DNA of 64,000 nt from Cohnella pontilimi (GCF_005049045.1 NZ_SUPK01000001.1:186001-250000); one strand, 5' to 3'; positions 28,359-37,511 are shown, counted from the first letter of the stretch. Numbers and translations are program-made. Notes: generated by a model not told the origin, from the letters alone.

Positions 28359-28397
28359 AAGATCATCCCCGTCACGCCGACGGGGATGATCTTTTTT
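28359..28397 (+). terminator. Strong terminator after the penicillin-binding protein gene
   Basis: A perfect 15-bp stem AAGATCATCCCCGTC (28359-28373) / GACGGGGATGATCTT (28379-28393) with a five-base loop and a T tract. It lies between convergent genes; the T tract favours the rightward transcript. Confidence 0.92.
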
Positions 28398-28404
28398 CAT
28401 GCCG

Positions 28405-29250
28405 CTACCCTTTAATGCCGCTCATCGCTATCCCTTCGATAAAATATCGTTGAAAGAAAATAAAGATCAAGATAATCGGTATGGTGGCCATCACCGCCGC
28501 AGCCATCAGCAGCGGATAATCGGTCGCATGCTGACCTTGGAAGCTGGATATCCCGATGGATAGAACCCGCATAGATTCTTCACTCGTCATGATCAAGGGC
28601 CACTGAAGGTCGTTCCAGGAGGCGAGAATCGTGAAAATCGCCAAAGATACGAGCGCAGAGCTCGACAGAGGTAAATAAATTCGCCAGTAGATGCCGAAGT
28701 AGCTGCTTCCGTCAATTTTGGCCGCTTCCTCCAATTCTTTCGGCAAACCCATGAAAAACTGACGGAGCAGGAACGTTCCGAAAGCGCTGAATATACCGGG
28801 AATAATTAACACATAGAAGGTGTCAAGCCAGTCCAGATTGCGCATGATGACGAAGCTCGGAATCATGACGACCTGCGACGGAATCATTAATACAGAGAGC
28901 ATCGCAACGAATATGATGGACTTGCCGGGAAACCGCAAACAAGCAAAAGCATAGGCGGCGAGCGAACAAAGCAGCAGCTGCCCGATCGTTCGTCCGGCCG
29001 TCATGAAAAACGTGTTCCAATAATACCGGGTGAAATTCACGGTTTCCAGCACCTTTGAGTAATTATCAAAATGCCAATCGGAAGGAATCCACACCGGCGG
29101 CACTTGCATGGATTCTGCATAAGTTTTGAGGGATGTGGACAGCATCCAGAGAAAAGGAACGACCATGAACACACTGCCGAGCAGTAGCACGGCGTGTACC
29201 CATAAATGTCCCGAACGGCGTTTCAGAGAATCCGCTGCCAACTGAACCAT
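28405..29250 (-). CDS. Sugar ABC transporter permease (MalG/AraQ type)
   Basis: A 281-residue inner-membrane permease with six predicted helices. The cytosolic EAA loop ELEEAAKIDGSSYFGIYWRI, conserved in the MalG-type binding-protein-dependent permeases, lies near residue 185. It forms a heterodimer with the next upstream permease. ATG 29250 is chosen because GGAGGGAGG lies just upstream, which gives the normal length; the reading frame extends 48 codons further without a site. It is the last gene of the three-gene importer operon. No ATPase gene is present, so a shared MsmX-type ATPase is expected from another locus, as is usual for Bacillales sugar importers. Confidence 0.9.
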   Translation of the reverse strand: MVQLAADSLKRRSGHLWVHAVLLLGSVFMVVPFLWMLSTSLKTYAESMQVPPVWIPSDWHFDNYSKVLETVNFTRYYWNTFFMTAGRTIGQLLLCSLAAYAFACLRFPGKSIIFVAMLSVLMIPSQVVMIPSFVIMRNLDWLDTFYVLIIPGIFSAFGTFLLRQFFMGLPKELEEAAKIDGSSYFGIYWRIYLPLSSSALVSLAIFTILASWNDLQWPLIMTSEESMRVLSIGISSFQGQHATDYPLLMAAAVMATIPIILIFIFFQRYFIEGIAMSGIKG

Positions 29251-29264
29251 TTCGTTCCTCCCTC

Positions 29265-30149
29265 CTATTGATAGTGAACCCATTTTTTCTGGAAGTACAT
29301 TTGAACGATCGTAAACAGCAAAATGACGACAAAGAGTACGAATGCCTGCGACGAGGCATAGCCCATATTGAAAAACTTGAAGCCGTTCTCCCAAACGCTG
29401 TACACCACAGTACGCGTCGCGTCCAGCAGCGAGTCGTTTCGTCCAACCATGATATAAACCAGGTCAAATACTTGAAAGGAATTGATAAACGAAATGACGA
29501 GCACGAAAAAGAGACTGGGCCCAAGCAGCGGAATCGTGATTTTAAAAAATTGATAGATTTTACTCGCACCGTCAAGATCGGCAGCTTCATAGTAATTTTG
29601 CGAGATTCCTTGAAGACCGGCCAACAAGATGACCGCGCTATAACCGATGCCGCTCCAGACGCTAATGATCACGATGGACATCAGCGCAATCCTTTCGTCG
29701 AAGAGCCAATTCGGCTGCGGTAGATGAAGGGACCCGAGGACATAGTTAATCAAACCGTACTGGGAGTTGTACAGCCATCTCCAAACCATGCCTACCGCAA
29801 TGGGCATCGTGATGACGGGTATGAAATAAATCGTCCGGTAGGCAGTCATGCCTTTAATCGAGGTGTTCAGCAGCGCGGCCAGAACCAAGGCCAGCGCGCA
29901 AGTTAAAGGCACCGTTGCGAACGTATAGAGCAGCGTGTTCCATAAAGAGCGCAGGTAGACTTCATCTTGGGCTAACTCCACGAAGTTCTCCAGACCGATA
30001 AAGGACGGTGAAGATAACCCGTCCCATTGTGTAAGCGACAAGTAGAACGAAGCGACAGCGGGGGCCATATAAAAAACAGCGAGTCCGAGGACAACCGGAG
30101 CGATGAATAAATAAGCCCACATCGCTTCGCGGACGGCCAGTCTGCCCAT
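29265..30149 (-). CDS. Sugar ABC transporter permease (UgpA/MalF type)
   Basis: A 294-residue permease with six membrane segments and the EAA-loop segment YEAADLDGASKIYQFFKI near residue 195. It is the MalF/UgpA-type partner of the permease at 28405. The start is ATG 30149, with AAAGGTGG seven bases upstream. An in-frame GTG further upstream falls inside a hairpin and is unlikely. It lies between the lipoprotein and second permease genes. Confidence 0.9.
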   Translation of the reverse strand: MGRLAVREAMWAYLFIAPVVLGLAVFYMAPAVASFYLSLTQWDGLSSPSFIGLENFVELAQDEVYLRSLWNTLLYTFATVPLTCALALVLAALLNTSIKGMTAYRTIYFIPVITMPIAVGMVWRWLYNSQYGLINYVLGSLHLPQPNWLFDERIALMSIVIISVWSGIGYSAVILLAGLQGISQNYYEAADLDGASKIYQFFKITIPLLGPSLFFVLVISFINSFQVFDLVYIMVGRNDSLLDATRTVVYSVWENGFKFFNMGYASSQAFVLFVVILLFTIVQMYFQKKWVHYQ

Positions 30150-30171
30150 GCCTGCACCACCTTTCCGAAAA

Positions 30172-30198
30172 GCAGGTGAAGGAGTCTCCTTCACCTGC
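30172..30198 (-). repeat. Intercistronic hairpin between the binding-protein and permease genes
   Basis: A perfect 12-bp inverted repeat GCAGGTGAAGGA / TCCTTCACCTGC with a three-base loop lies just after the lipoprotein stop (30209) and before the permease ribosome binding site. On the minus strand only four T residues follow, so it may act as an attenuator or 3' stabiliser rather than a full terminator. Confidence 0.75.
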
Positions 30199-30208
30199 CT
30201 GAGATATT

Positions 30209-31480
30209 CTATTTTTTGCCCTCTGATGCGAGAATTTGGTTCATTTTATCGGCGATTGTTTGGAGCGCTGCTTGATAAGGCTTCTTGCCCTGGAAGGCGT
30301 CCTGAAGCTCTTTCGTTTCGACGGTTTGCCATTCCGCCGTTTTCTCGGACACCGGATAGGGGACGCCAAACTCCAACGAATCTACAAAAACCTTCAAATT
30401 AAGGGAGGGAATTGACTTCAGCCAGCCTTCCTCCGTTCCCTTGTAAGCGGGTATGCTGAAGCCGGATTTTCCGAGCAGTTCATTGCCTTCCTTACTCGTA
30501 AGTACTTTCACCAGCTCCCACGCTTCTTGCTCGTTGGCGGTGTTATTGTTGATCACCCAGCTGAGCCCGTGTACAATCGACGCTTTTTGCTTACCTGCAG
30601 GGAACGGTGCAACCGCAAGCTTGTCTCCGAGCATTTTGTGCAACTGCGGGCTGTTGACCGAGAGCGCCGGGAACATGGCCGCTTTGCCCGAGCCGAACAT
30701 CTGGAGGGCTTCCGTTTCCACTTGCTGCTGAGCGTTCGGAGAATAGCCGTTCTTCATGAAGCTGTCCATCCATTCGAAGGCAGCCAGTGCTTCCGGAGAA
30801 TCGATGCCCGATTTTTTACGGTCCGGGCTGATCACATAGCCTCCGGCTTGATGAATAAAGTTGTAGTAACCGTTCTGACTGGAGGTCGGCGCGATAAAGC
30901 CGTAAACGCCGTTTTGTTTGTCGGTCAGCTTGGGGGCATTTTCCATGATTGTATCCCATGTCCACGTTTCATCCGGATACTTGACGCCGGTTTTATCGAA
31001 AATCTCCTTATTGTAGAAGAGGGCGGCGGAATCCAGGAAATACGGAATCCCGTAAAGATCGTTTTGATAGGTATATAAATCAACCAGCGCCGGCGTATAG
31101 ACGGAGGTGTCAAAGCTGTCTTTTTCTATGAGCGGCTTCAAGTTCTTGATCAAGCCGGAAGAGGCGTATGCGAAAATATTCGGACCGTTCATCCAGAACA
31201 CATCGGGCCCGCCCTTGCCGGCCAGACTGGTCCGCAGTTTGGTCCAGTAATCCACCCAGGGGGTATACGTGACTTTCACATTGACGTCGGGGTGATCTTT
31301 TTTATAAATAGCGATTGTTTCATCCAGAAAACCTTTCACATTCTCATCCCACAGCGCGATATTCAACGTTTTTTTACCGCCGGAACCGCCTGAATCGCCT
31401 CCAGACTTACCGCTGCATCCCGTTATGAGAAGACAAACCGTCAGGATCACCGACATCAACCAAGACGTTATTCTGCTCAT
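30209..31480 (-). CDS. Sugar ABC transporter substrate-binding lipoprotein
   Basis: A 423-residue extracellular solute-binding protein (family 1, MalE/UgpB-like). The signal peptide ends in the lipobox LLITGC near residue 22, so it is lipid-anchored outside the membrane. Typical segments are NIALWDENVKGFLDETI, VNVKVTYTPWVDYWTKLRTSLAGKGGPDV in part, and GLSWVINNNTANEQEAWE. ATG 31480 is chosen over ATG 31495 because GGGGGG precedes it. It is the first gene of the importer operon, with a cre-like site and -10-like TACAAT upstream. The sugar is unknown. Confidence 0.9.
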   Translation of the reverse strand: MSRITSWLMSVILTVCLLITGCSGKSGGDSGGSGGKKTLNIALWDENVKGFLDETIAIYKKDHPDVNVKVTYTPWVDYWTKLRTSLAGKGGPDVFWMNGPNIFAYASSGLIKNLKPLIEKDSFDTSVYTPALVDLYTYQNDLYGIPYFLDSAALFYNKEIFDKTGVKYPDETWTWDTIMENAPKLTDKQNGVYGFIAPTSSQNGYYNFIHQAGGYVISPDRKKSGIDSPEALAAFEWMDSFMKNGYSPNAQQQVETEALQMFGSGKAAMFPALSVNSPQLHKMLGDKLAVAPFPAGKQKASIVHGLSWVINNNTANEQEAWELVKVLTSKEGNELLGKSGFSIPAYKGTEEGWLKSIPSLNLKVFVDSLEFGVPYPVSEKTAEWQTVETKELQDAFQGKKPYQAALQTIADKMNQILASEGKK

Positions 31481-31513
31481 TCGATTACCCCCCATTAATA
31501 GATGAATCGCGTA

Positions 31514-31529
31514 TTGTACGCGCTTTCAT
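31514..31529 (-). promoter_or_regulatory. cre-like CcpA site in front of the sugar importer
   Basis: On the minus strand ATGAAAGCGCGTACAA fits WTGNAANCGNWNNCWW with one mismatch. It overlaps a -10-like TACAAT and a perfect CGCGTA/TACGCG inverted repeat (31508-31522). The position fits catabolite repression of the importer. No clear -35 hexamer is visible. Confidence 0.55.
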
Positions 31530-31707
31530 TTAAGTTAATTAAACGGAATTGCGCGGATTGAAAAAACAAATTTTATAACGATGAATCTGAATGAATAATT
31601 TTTCATGCAAATATGATAGGATATGCTAGGAAGCTATAGCAGAGGGGCTTGAACAATATTTTTCAGACACCCAAGAGCGGTGACAGGCGAAAGGGCAGAA
31701 TGATTCT

Positions 31708-33069
31708 ATGCAACTGGTGAAACAAATTCTTCGTTTGGCGATTCCTTCGATCGCCACCTTTTCGTCGATGACTTTTACGGGACTCCTCGTCCTGATGATC
31801 GTCGGTAAATTGGGCGCAGCGCCCATTGCCGTGGTCGGCATCGTGAATATTATCATGTATAACATGTGGGCGATGTTCTCTGGGGTACAAGGAGCCATTA
31901 ACTTCTTGGTCGCTCAAAACTACGGATCGGAGAACATGCGGCAAGGTAATCAGAGGATGCAGATCGCGCTTCTGATTACTGCGGGGCAGGGGATTTTACT
32001 GCTGGCCGGAAGTTTTGTTCTTCCGTATGGCATCCTGCTTGTGATGGGGTCGAACCAAGAGATTTTGTCGCTGGGCGCCGATTACTTGCAAGTGCGGATG
32101 ATCGCACTCATTTTCGGGATGTTCAACACGGTGTTTTTTGCCTACATGCGCGCCATTGGGGATACACGAACCCCGATGACCTTATCGCTGATTAACAGCG
32201 GTCTGGTCGTGTCGATTACGTTCGCGATGACCTACGGCATGTTCGGTTTTCCTGAGCTTGGCCTTCAGGGCGCCGCTTGGAGCATGGTGATCGCCGAACT
32301 GGTTACTTTTCTGCTATGCGTTCTCGTATACTATCGGATTATGAACGGGAGCTATCAGACCCGGGAATGGGTACCGGTGGAGAGGCAACAGGTCAAGCTG
32401 ATGTTGTTCGAAAGCCTGAAGCTCGGTGTGACGGAGTTGTCAAACAGCCTGGGCATGTTCGTATTTACCGCCTGCATTACCAGGCTGGGGACGACCGCCA
32501 TCGCCGCGAACGAGATCGCTTTGAACATCTTGTCGTTCGGCTTCATGCCGGCCAACGGCTTCGGCTCCGCCGCCACGATCGGAATCGGCCAGGAAATCGG
32601 CAAAGGCCGCGGGGTGGAAGCCCGTCGATTCGGCGTGGTGACGGTCTATTTGGGACTGATCTTTATGTCGATGATCTCGATCGTATTTTTTATGTTCGCA
32701 CTGCCGATCGCCAAGCTGTATACAACGGAAGCGGCCGTCTACAGCACCGCCCTTTCGCTGATCCATTTGGCGGCATTCGTCCAACTGTTCACCGGGGCCG
32801 GCATTATTTTCGGCGGCGGACTTCGGGGAGTAGGAGATACGAATTTTTTATCGAGAACGGCCTTGTTCTTTAACTGGGTGCTGTTTATACCGGGCACGAT
32901 TTTGTTGACACAAGTATGGGATCTGGGCCAGGTCGGCGCGTGGACCGCTTTATGTTCGCTTATCGTTTTAACGGCGATTGCCAACAGCTGGCGGTATTTC
33001 AGGCTCGATTGGCACCGTATGAAAGTCAAAACGGGGAGTGCGGCCGCAATATCCGTGTCCGCTCATTGA
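31708..33069 (+). CDS. MATE-family efflux transporter
   Basis: A 453-residue protein with about twelve hydrophobic helices. It shows the twofold pattern of the NorM/DinF multidrug and toxic compound extrusion family: IPSIATFSSMTFTGLLVLMI in the first helix, FFAYMRAIGDTRTPM near residue 145 and GGGLRGVGDTNFLSRTAL near 370. It should export cationic or organic compounds against Na+ or H+. The best start is ATG 31708, with AAAGGG about twelve bases upstream, a somewhat long spacing. A terminator follows. No adjacent regulator is seen. Confidence 0.88.
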   Translation: MQLVKQILRLAIPSIATFSSMTFTGLLVLMIVGKLGAAPIAVVGIVNIIMYNMWAMFSGVQGAINFLVAQNYGSENMRQGNQRMQIALLITAGQGILLLAGSFVLPYGILLVMGSNQEILSLGADYLQVRMIALIFGMFNTVFFAYMRAIGDTRTPMTLSLINSGLVVSITFAMTYGMFGFPELGLQGAAWSMVIAELVTFLLCVLVYYRIMNGSYQTREWVPVERQQVKLMLFESLKLGVTELSNSLGMFVFTACITRLGTTAIAANEIALNILSFGFMPANGFGSAATIGIGQEIGKGRGVEARRFGVVTVYLGLIFMSMISIVFFMFALPIAKLYTTEAAVYSTALSLIHLAAFVQLFTGAGIIFGGGLRGVGDTNFLSRTALFFNWVLFIPGTILLTQVWDLGQVGAWTALCSLIVLTAIANSWRYFRLDWHRMKVKTGSAAAISVSAH

Positions 33070-33084
33070 TTCCTCGCGCATCCT

Positions 33085-33122
33085 GAAGAGCCATTCCGGT
33101 TAATAGGAATGGCTCTTCGTTT
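33085..33122 (+). terminator. Terminator after the MATE gene
   Basis: A 13-bp perfect stem GAAGAGCCATTCC (33085-33097) / GGAATGGCTCTTC (33106-33118) with an eight-base loop and a short T run. Confidence 0.82.
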
Positions 33123-33142
33123 TACAAAATGAAAAAAGGCAT

Positions 33143-33171
33143 TTGTCTGCAGCATTGGAATGTTCTACAAT
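33143..33171 (+). promoter_or_regulatory. Sigma-A-type promoter of the flavoprotein pair
   Basis: TTGTCT (33143-33148) and TACAAT (33166-33171) with an exact 17-base spacer, 52 bases before the ATG at 33223. Confidence 0.65.
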
Positions 33172-33176
33172 ATCAT

Positions 33177-33205
33177 TTAAAACCGGTTGGTTTTATCGGT
33201 TTTAA
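33177..33205 (+). promoter_or_regulatory. Candidate repressor operator at the transcription start
   Basis: TTAAAACCG (33177-33185) and CGGTTTTAA (33197-33205) form a perfect 9-bp inverted repeat with an 11-base centre. It starts five bases after the -10 box, where a repressor would block transcription. The cognate regulator is not adjacent. Confidence 0.55.
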
Positions 33206-33222
33206 CGGGTGGTGACATCAAC

Positions 33223-34416
33223 ATGTTCCATAACGATCCCTTCGTTCGAAGTCCGCGGGAAGCCCGCATCGCAGAACGGGCCGAACGCTTGTCCAGGCTG
33301 TTCGCCGGCAGAGCGGCGGAGCACGACCGGGACGCTTCGTTCCCGTTTGAGAATTTCGAAGACTTGAAAAGTGAAGGCTATTTAAAGCTTACCGCTCCGG
33401 CGGAGTACGGCGGTGAGGAGTGCACGCTTTACGAAATGGTGCTGTCGCAGGAACGGCTGGCACGGGGGGACGGCTCTACCGCTCTGGCGGTGGGATGGCA
33501 TGTCGGGATCATGCTCCACTTGCGCACAGTGCGAACATGGCCGCCCTCTCTATATGAGCGCTTGTGCCGAGATGTGACAAATCACGGGGACATGATCAAC
33601 AGTTTCGCGAGCGAACCGGCAACAGGCAGCCCCAGCCGGGGAGGCAAACCGCAGACGACAGCGGTGAAGACGGACGGAGGCTGGATCCTGACAGGGCGCA
33701 AAACCTACAGCACGTTAAGTCCGATTCTTCGCCGCTTTACAGTTACCGCAGGCATCGCGGACACAGATGCCACAGGCGAGTTTCTGGTCGAGAAATCTGA
33801 CAGGGTGCGAATCGAGGAAACTTGGGACACGATCGGCATGCGGGCAACCGGAAGTCATGACGTGATTTTGGACGGCGTGTTCGTGCCGGATGATCGTGTA
33901 ATTCGGGGTCCAGGGGAGAGCAAGAACGCGAAGGCGCCGGACGACGGCGCAGGCTGGCTGCTCCATATTCCCGCTTGTTACTTGGGAGTGGCCTGGGCCG
34001 CCCGCGATTTCACCCTTCGTTTTGCCGCGTCCTATCGGCCCAATAGTTTACCGGGTCCGATCGCCGATTTGCCGCATATCCAACGATTGATCGGGGATAT
34101 GGAACAGGAACTGATCGTGGCTCGAACGTTCTTATATTCGACAGCGGAGCGCTGGGACCGGTTTCCCGAGATTCGTGCGGCGTTAAAACCGGAACTCGGA
34201 ACCGCCAAAACGCTGGCCACCAACGCAGCTCTTTCGATTGTGGATCAAGCGATGAGAATAGTCGGCGGCTCCAGCTTATCGCGATCGCTGCCGCTGGAAC
34301 GGTATTACCGGGATGTACGGGCCGGCCTGCACAATCCGCCGATGGAAGATGCGGTGACGCGGATGCTGGCGCAGCGGGCTTTGAACGAGTGCCGTTCCGA
34401 TATTGAAAATGAGTAG
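33223..34416 (+). CDS. Acyl-CoA dehydrogenase-like flavoprotein, DszC/YdbM type
   Basis: A 397-residue protein with acyl-CoA dehydrogenase fold and a type-2 C-terminal domain. Signs are an N-terminal helical domain, [18 protein letters not shown] in the flavin-binding middle domain, [20 protein letters not shown], and a C-terminal [20 protein letters not shown] followed by [12 protein letters not shown]. The usual catalytic-glutamate motif (YEGTxEIQ) is replaced by LHNPPMED, so it is probably a flavin monooxygenase or oxidase rather than a true acyl-CoA dehydrogenase. ATG 33223 follows GGTGGTGA. It heads a two-gene unit with the thioredoxin-reductase-like gene, which could supply reducing power. 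Confidence 0.75.
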   Translation: MFHNDPFVRSPREARIAERAERLSRLFAGRAAEHDRDASFPFENFEDLKSEGYLKLTAPAEYGGEECTLYEMVLSQERLARGDGSTALAVGWHVGIMLHLRTVRTWPPSLYERLCRDVTNHGDMINSFASEPATGSPSRGGKPQTTAVKTDGGWILTGRKTYSTLSPILRRFTVTAGIADTDATGEFLVEKSDRVRIEETWDTIGMRATGSHDVILDGVFVPDDRVIRGPGESKNAKAPDDGAGWLLHIPACYLGVAWAARDFTLRFAASYRPNSLPGPIADLPHIQRLIGDMEQELIVARTFLYSTAERWDRFPEIRAALKPELGTAKTLATNAALSIVDQAMRIVGGSSLSRSLPLERYYRDVRAGLHNPPMEDAVTRMLAQRALNECRSDIENE

Positions 34417-34433
34417 ATGAAAGGAGTTTGTCG

Positions 34434-35333
34434 ATGCTTCACGATTGCGCGATCATAGGCGGAGGGCCTGCGGGGTTAAACGCGGCGCTCGTGCTGGGAA
34501 GATCCAGAAGAAACGTCGTATTGTTCGACAATAACCGGGCGAGGAACGCCGTCACCCAAGAAGCTCACGGATTTATGACGCGGGACGGCATCCCTCCGGC
34601 CGAGCTCCGGGCAATCGCGCACCGGGAGTTGACCCGATATCCTTCCGTACAATTTCGGCAGGTTACCGTAACGGAAGTGGCCAAGGCGTCGGAGAACTTT
34701 CGGATCCGGACCGAGAACGGGGACTTGTATGAAGCCCGTACCGTCTTATTGGCCTCAGGCTTAAAGGAGACGCTTCCGGATATTCCGGACATTCATACAT
34801 TTTACGGGAAAAGCTTGTTCAACTGTCCATATTGTGACGGATGGGAGAGAAAAGACGAGCCGCTGGTCGTCATTGCGGAGAACGAGCATGCTTTCGATTT
34901 GGCCAAAACGACCTATCAATGGAGCCGGAGTCTTCTGCTGTGCACGAACGGCCATGCCGTGTTGACGGCAGAACAGAAAGAAAAGCTGGCGAGCAAAAAT
35001 ATACGGGTGAATGAAACAAGAATCCGGTCGTTGAAGGGGCATGAAGGGAAGCTGCAAAGCGTGGTATTCGAAGGCGGTGAGGAAGAAGCGAGAACCGGCG
35101 GATTCGTGTCGCCGCACTGGACGCAGGCTGCTCCGTTCGGTGAGCATCTGGGCTGCCGGTTCAATGAGCACGGGGGAATCGAGTCCGACGATTTCGGCAG
35201 AACCAACGTGGAAAATGTGTTTTCGGCGGGAGACGCATCGGTGATAATTCCCGCCCAGCTGGTGGTGGCGGCAGGCGAAGGGAGCCGGGCCGGCATTGGA
35301 ATCAATTCGCTGCTCACCACGGTGGATTTTTAA
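34434..35333 (+). CDS. Thioredoxin-reductase-like FAD/NAD(P) oxidoreductase
   Basis: A 299-residue two-dinucleotide-domain flavoprotein. It has the FAD motif IIGGGPAGLNAAL at the N-terminus, a redox CxxC in FNCPYCDGWE near residue 130, and the C-terminal FAD motif NVFSAGDAS. It resembles TrxB-like enzymes, though CPYCDGWE is closer to the TrxR-like small-molecule dithiol oxidases than to classical TrxB (CAxCDG). The NADPH-binding GxGxxA/HRR motifs are poorly preserved. ATG 34434 has AAAGGAG at seven bases, directly after the monooxygenase-like gene. It may use a small thiol or a flavin as partner. Confidence 0.8.
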   Translation: MLHDCAIIGGGPAGLNAALVLGRSRRNVVLFDNNRARNAVTQEAHGFMTRDGIPPAELRAIAHRELTRYPSVQFRQVTVTEVAKASENFRIRTENGDLYEARTVLLASGLKETLPDIPDIHTFYGKSLFNCPYCDGWERKDEPLVVIAENEHAFDLAKTTYQWSRSLLLCTNGHAVLTAEQKEKLASKNIRVNETRIRSLKGHEGKLQSVVFEGGEEEARTGGFVSPHWTQAAPFGEHLGCRFNEHGGIESDDFGRTNVENVFSAGDASVIIPAQLVVAAGEGSRAGIGINSLLTTVDF

Positions 35334-35337
35334 GCCT

Positions 35338-35559
35338 TTATTCCTCTTTCTGGACTAAAATAAACTTCCCTTTGTCGACGAACTGATTGATCCGCTTGAT
35401 GGAGATTTTGGTGGCGTACGAAATTTCCATCATGTTGGCGGACGGATGCTGCTCGATGTAATTTCGAATGGTGTCGTATTCCTCGATACAAGTTTCACAA
35501 GCACCGTTTTTGATTGGCGATGTCGATTGTCCGCATAGTTGGCACATCGGGTAATTCAT
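35338..35559 (-). CDS. Small zinc-ribbon protein, function unknown
   Basis: A 73-residue protein with two CxxC pairs (MCQLCGQ near residue 6 and ACETCIEEY near 22) forming a probable zinc ribbon. A helix-turn-helix-like stretch follows (NMMEISYATKISIKRINQFV, about 43-62). The layout resembles the flagellar-operon YvyF-type proteins in miniature, so a regulatory role is possible. ATG 35559 has GGGAG nine bases upstream. It converges with the TrxR-like gene, their stops only four bases apart. Confidence 0.65.
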   Translation of the reverse strand: MNYPMCQLCGQSTSPIKNGACETCIEEYDTIRNYIEQHPSANMMEISYATKISIKRINQFVDKGKFILVQKEE

Positions 35560-35654
35560 CACTAGACACTCCCAACGACGAATGAGGGATTATGAAAGTT
35601 TAATAGGCTTGTTCCATTATAGCACGATTTTGTTGCAGAACGAGGTGTATATCT

Positions 35655-37481
35655 TTGCAGCTTCAGGTCACGAACAGTCCGTTCAATCAAGAGCAAATTG
35701 AGCTTCTTAACCGGCTTGTGCCCACTCTAACGGAGAACCAGAGAATGTGGCTGAGCGGTTATCTCGCTGCACTGCAGGGGGCTGCGCCGCAAACCGCCCC
35801 TGGGGTTTCGCCGTTACAGGCATCCAGCGGCCAGGCGGCTCGACCGAAGGAAGTGACGGTGCTATTCGGCTCCCAAACCGGCAACAGCCAAGGGCTGGCG
35901 AAAAAGCTGTCCCGGCAGTTGGAAGAGCGGGGTTATCCCGTCCATTTGTCTTCCATGAGCGACTATAAGCCGGGCAATCTCAAGAAGGCAGGGTGCCTGT
36001 TGATGCTGGTAAGCACCCACGGGGAGGGAGATCCGCCGGACAACGCGCTCACTTTCTATGATTTTCTGCACAGCAAGAGGGCGCCTCGATTGGAAGGCTT
36101 GCGTTATTCCGTGTTGGCGTTGGGTGACACGTCCTATGAATTTTTTTGCAAGACGGGCAAAGACTTCGATCAGCGTTTAGAAGAATTAGGCGGCGAACGG
36201 CTGTGCCCGCGCGTGGATTGCGACGTGGATTTTGACGATGCTGCGGCACAATGGTTCGAGCAGGTGCTGAACGCATTGGGCGGTTTCTCGCAGGCACCGG
36301 CCAAAAGCACAGTGATAATGCCAGCTGAAGCTCCCGGAACCGCCGGCCAACCGGGATATTCCAGAACGTTCCCTTTCGAGGCCGAAGTGGTGGAAAATAT
36401 GAACCTGAACGGCCGGGGATCCGCCCGGGAAACACGTCATCTTGCGATTTCCCTTGAAGGCTCCAATCTGCAATATGAGCCTGGCGACTGTCTGGGCGTC
36501 TACCCGGAAAACCACCCTGAATTGGTGGATGCGTTAATCGAAGCTATGGGGTGGAATTCCGGAGAGCTCGTCCCGGTGAATAAGGAAGGAGATAAGCGTC
36601 CGGTGCGCGAAGCGCTGCTTCGGCATTTTGAAATTACCGTGTTGACTAGGCCGCTCCTGGAGCAAGTGTCGCAATTATCTCCTGGCAGCGGACTGCGGGA
36701 GCTGCTTGAACCGGGGCGAGAGCAGGAGCTCAAAGCGTATATGCATGGCCGCGACTTGGTGGACCTGGCGCAGGATTTCTCGCCTCTGGGCATACCGGCC
36801 GGCCCATTCGTCGAGATTTTGAGAAAGATCCCGGCGCGTCTTTATTCCATTGCGAGCAGCTTGAAGGCTTATCCGGATGAAGCGCACCTGACGATCCGGG
36901 CCGTACGCTACGAAGCGCATGGCCGCGACCGCTACGGCGTTTGTTCTGTGCAGTGCGCGGAGCGAATTCAGCCGGGCGACAAGCTGCGGGTGTATGTGCA
37001 TCAGAACCCGAACTTCAAACTCCCGCCCGCCTCGGATATTCCGATCCTAATGATCGGTCCGGGCACGGGTGTCGCTCCTTTCCGTGCGTTCCTTCAAGAA
37101 CGGGAAGAGACCGGCGCGGAAGGGAAAACGTGGTTGTTTTTCGGGGATCAGCATTTCCGCACGGACTTCCTCTATCAGATCGAATGGCAGAAGTGGCTGC
37201 GCGAAGGCGTGCTGACCCGCATGGATGTCGCATTTTCCCGCGATACGGACCGCAAGGTTTACGTGCAGCACCGGATGCTGGAGAAAAGCCGCGAGCTCTA
37301 TCAATGGCTGGAGGAAGGCGCGTACCTATACGTATGCGGTGACGAAAAGCATATGGCGCATGACGTTCATGCAACACTGATGGCCATAGTCGAGCGGGAG
37401 GGCGGCAAAAGTCCCGAGGAGGCAGCCGCTTATTTGACCGAAATGCAGCAGCAGAGACGTTATCAACGCGACGTCTATTGA
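35655..37481 (+). CDS. cysJ: Assimilatory sulfite reductase flavoprotein (alpha subunit)
   Basis: A 608-residue diflavin reductase. Residues 70-215 are the FMN flavodoxin domain (LFGSQTGNSQGLAKKL, STHGEGDPPDNAL, LALGDTSYEFFC). The FAD domain follows with RLYSIASS and YGVCSVQCAERI, then the NADPH domain with IGPGTGVAPFRAFLQ, YVCGDEKHMAHDVH and the terminal RDVY. It moves electrons from NADPH to the hemoprotein encoded next. Start is TTG 35655, with AGGTG seven bases upstream. cysI begins 30 bases after its stop, so the two form an operon. I find no S-box riboswitch in the short leader. Confidence 0.95.
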   Translation: MQLQVTNSPFNQEQIELLNRLVPTLTENQRMWLSGYLAALQGAAPQTAPGVSPLQASSGQAARPKEVTVLFGSQTGNSQGLAKKLSRQLEERGYPVHLSSMSDYKPGNLKKAGCLLMLVSTHGEGDPPDNALTFYDFLHSKRAPRLEGLRYSVLALGDTSYEFFCKTGKDFDQRLEELGGERLCPRVDCDVDFDDAAAQWFEQVLNALGGFSQAPAKSTVIMPAEAPGTAGQPGYSRTFPFEAEVVENMNLNGRGSARETRHLAISLEGSNLQYEPGDCLGVYPENHPELVDALIEAMGWNSGELVPVNKEGDKRPVREALLRHFEITVLTRPLLEQVSQLSPGSGLRELLEPGREQELKAYMHGRDLVDLAQDFSPLGIPAGPFVEILRKIPARLYSIASSLKAYPDEAHLTIRAVRYEAHGRDRYGVCSVQCAERIQPGDKLRVYVHQNPNFKLPPASDIPILMIGPGTGVAPFRAFLQEREETGAEGKTWLFFGDQHFRTDFLYQIEWQKWLREGVLTRMDVAFSRDTDRKVYVQHRMLEKSRELYQWLEEGAYLYVCGDEKHMAHDVHATLMAIVEREGGKSPEEAAAYLTEMQQQRRYQRDVY

Positions 37482-37511
37482 GACGCCCGGGAGAAAGTGA
37501 GGAGTAGCCGA

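Noticed and set aside
35563-35654. S-box riboswitch or T-box ahead of cysJ
   Set aside because: The leader is under 100 bases and lacks the conserved helices and an anti-terminator/terminator pair.
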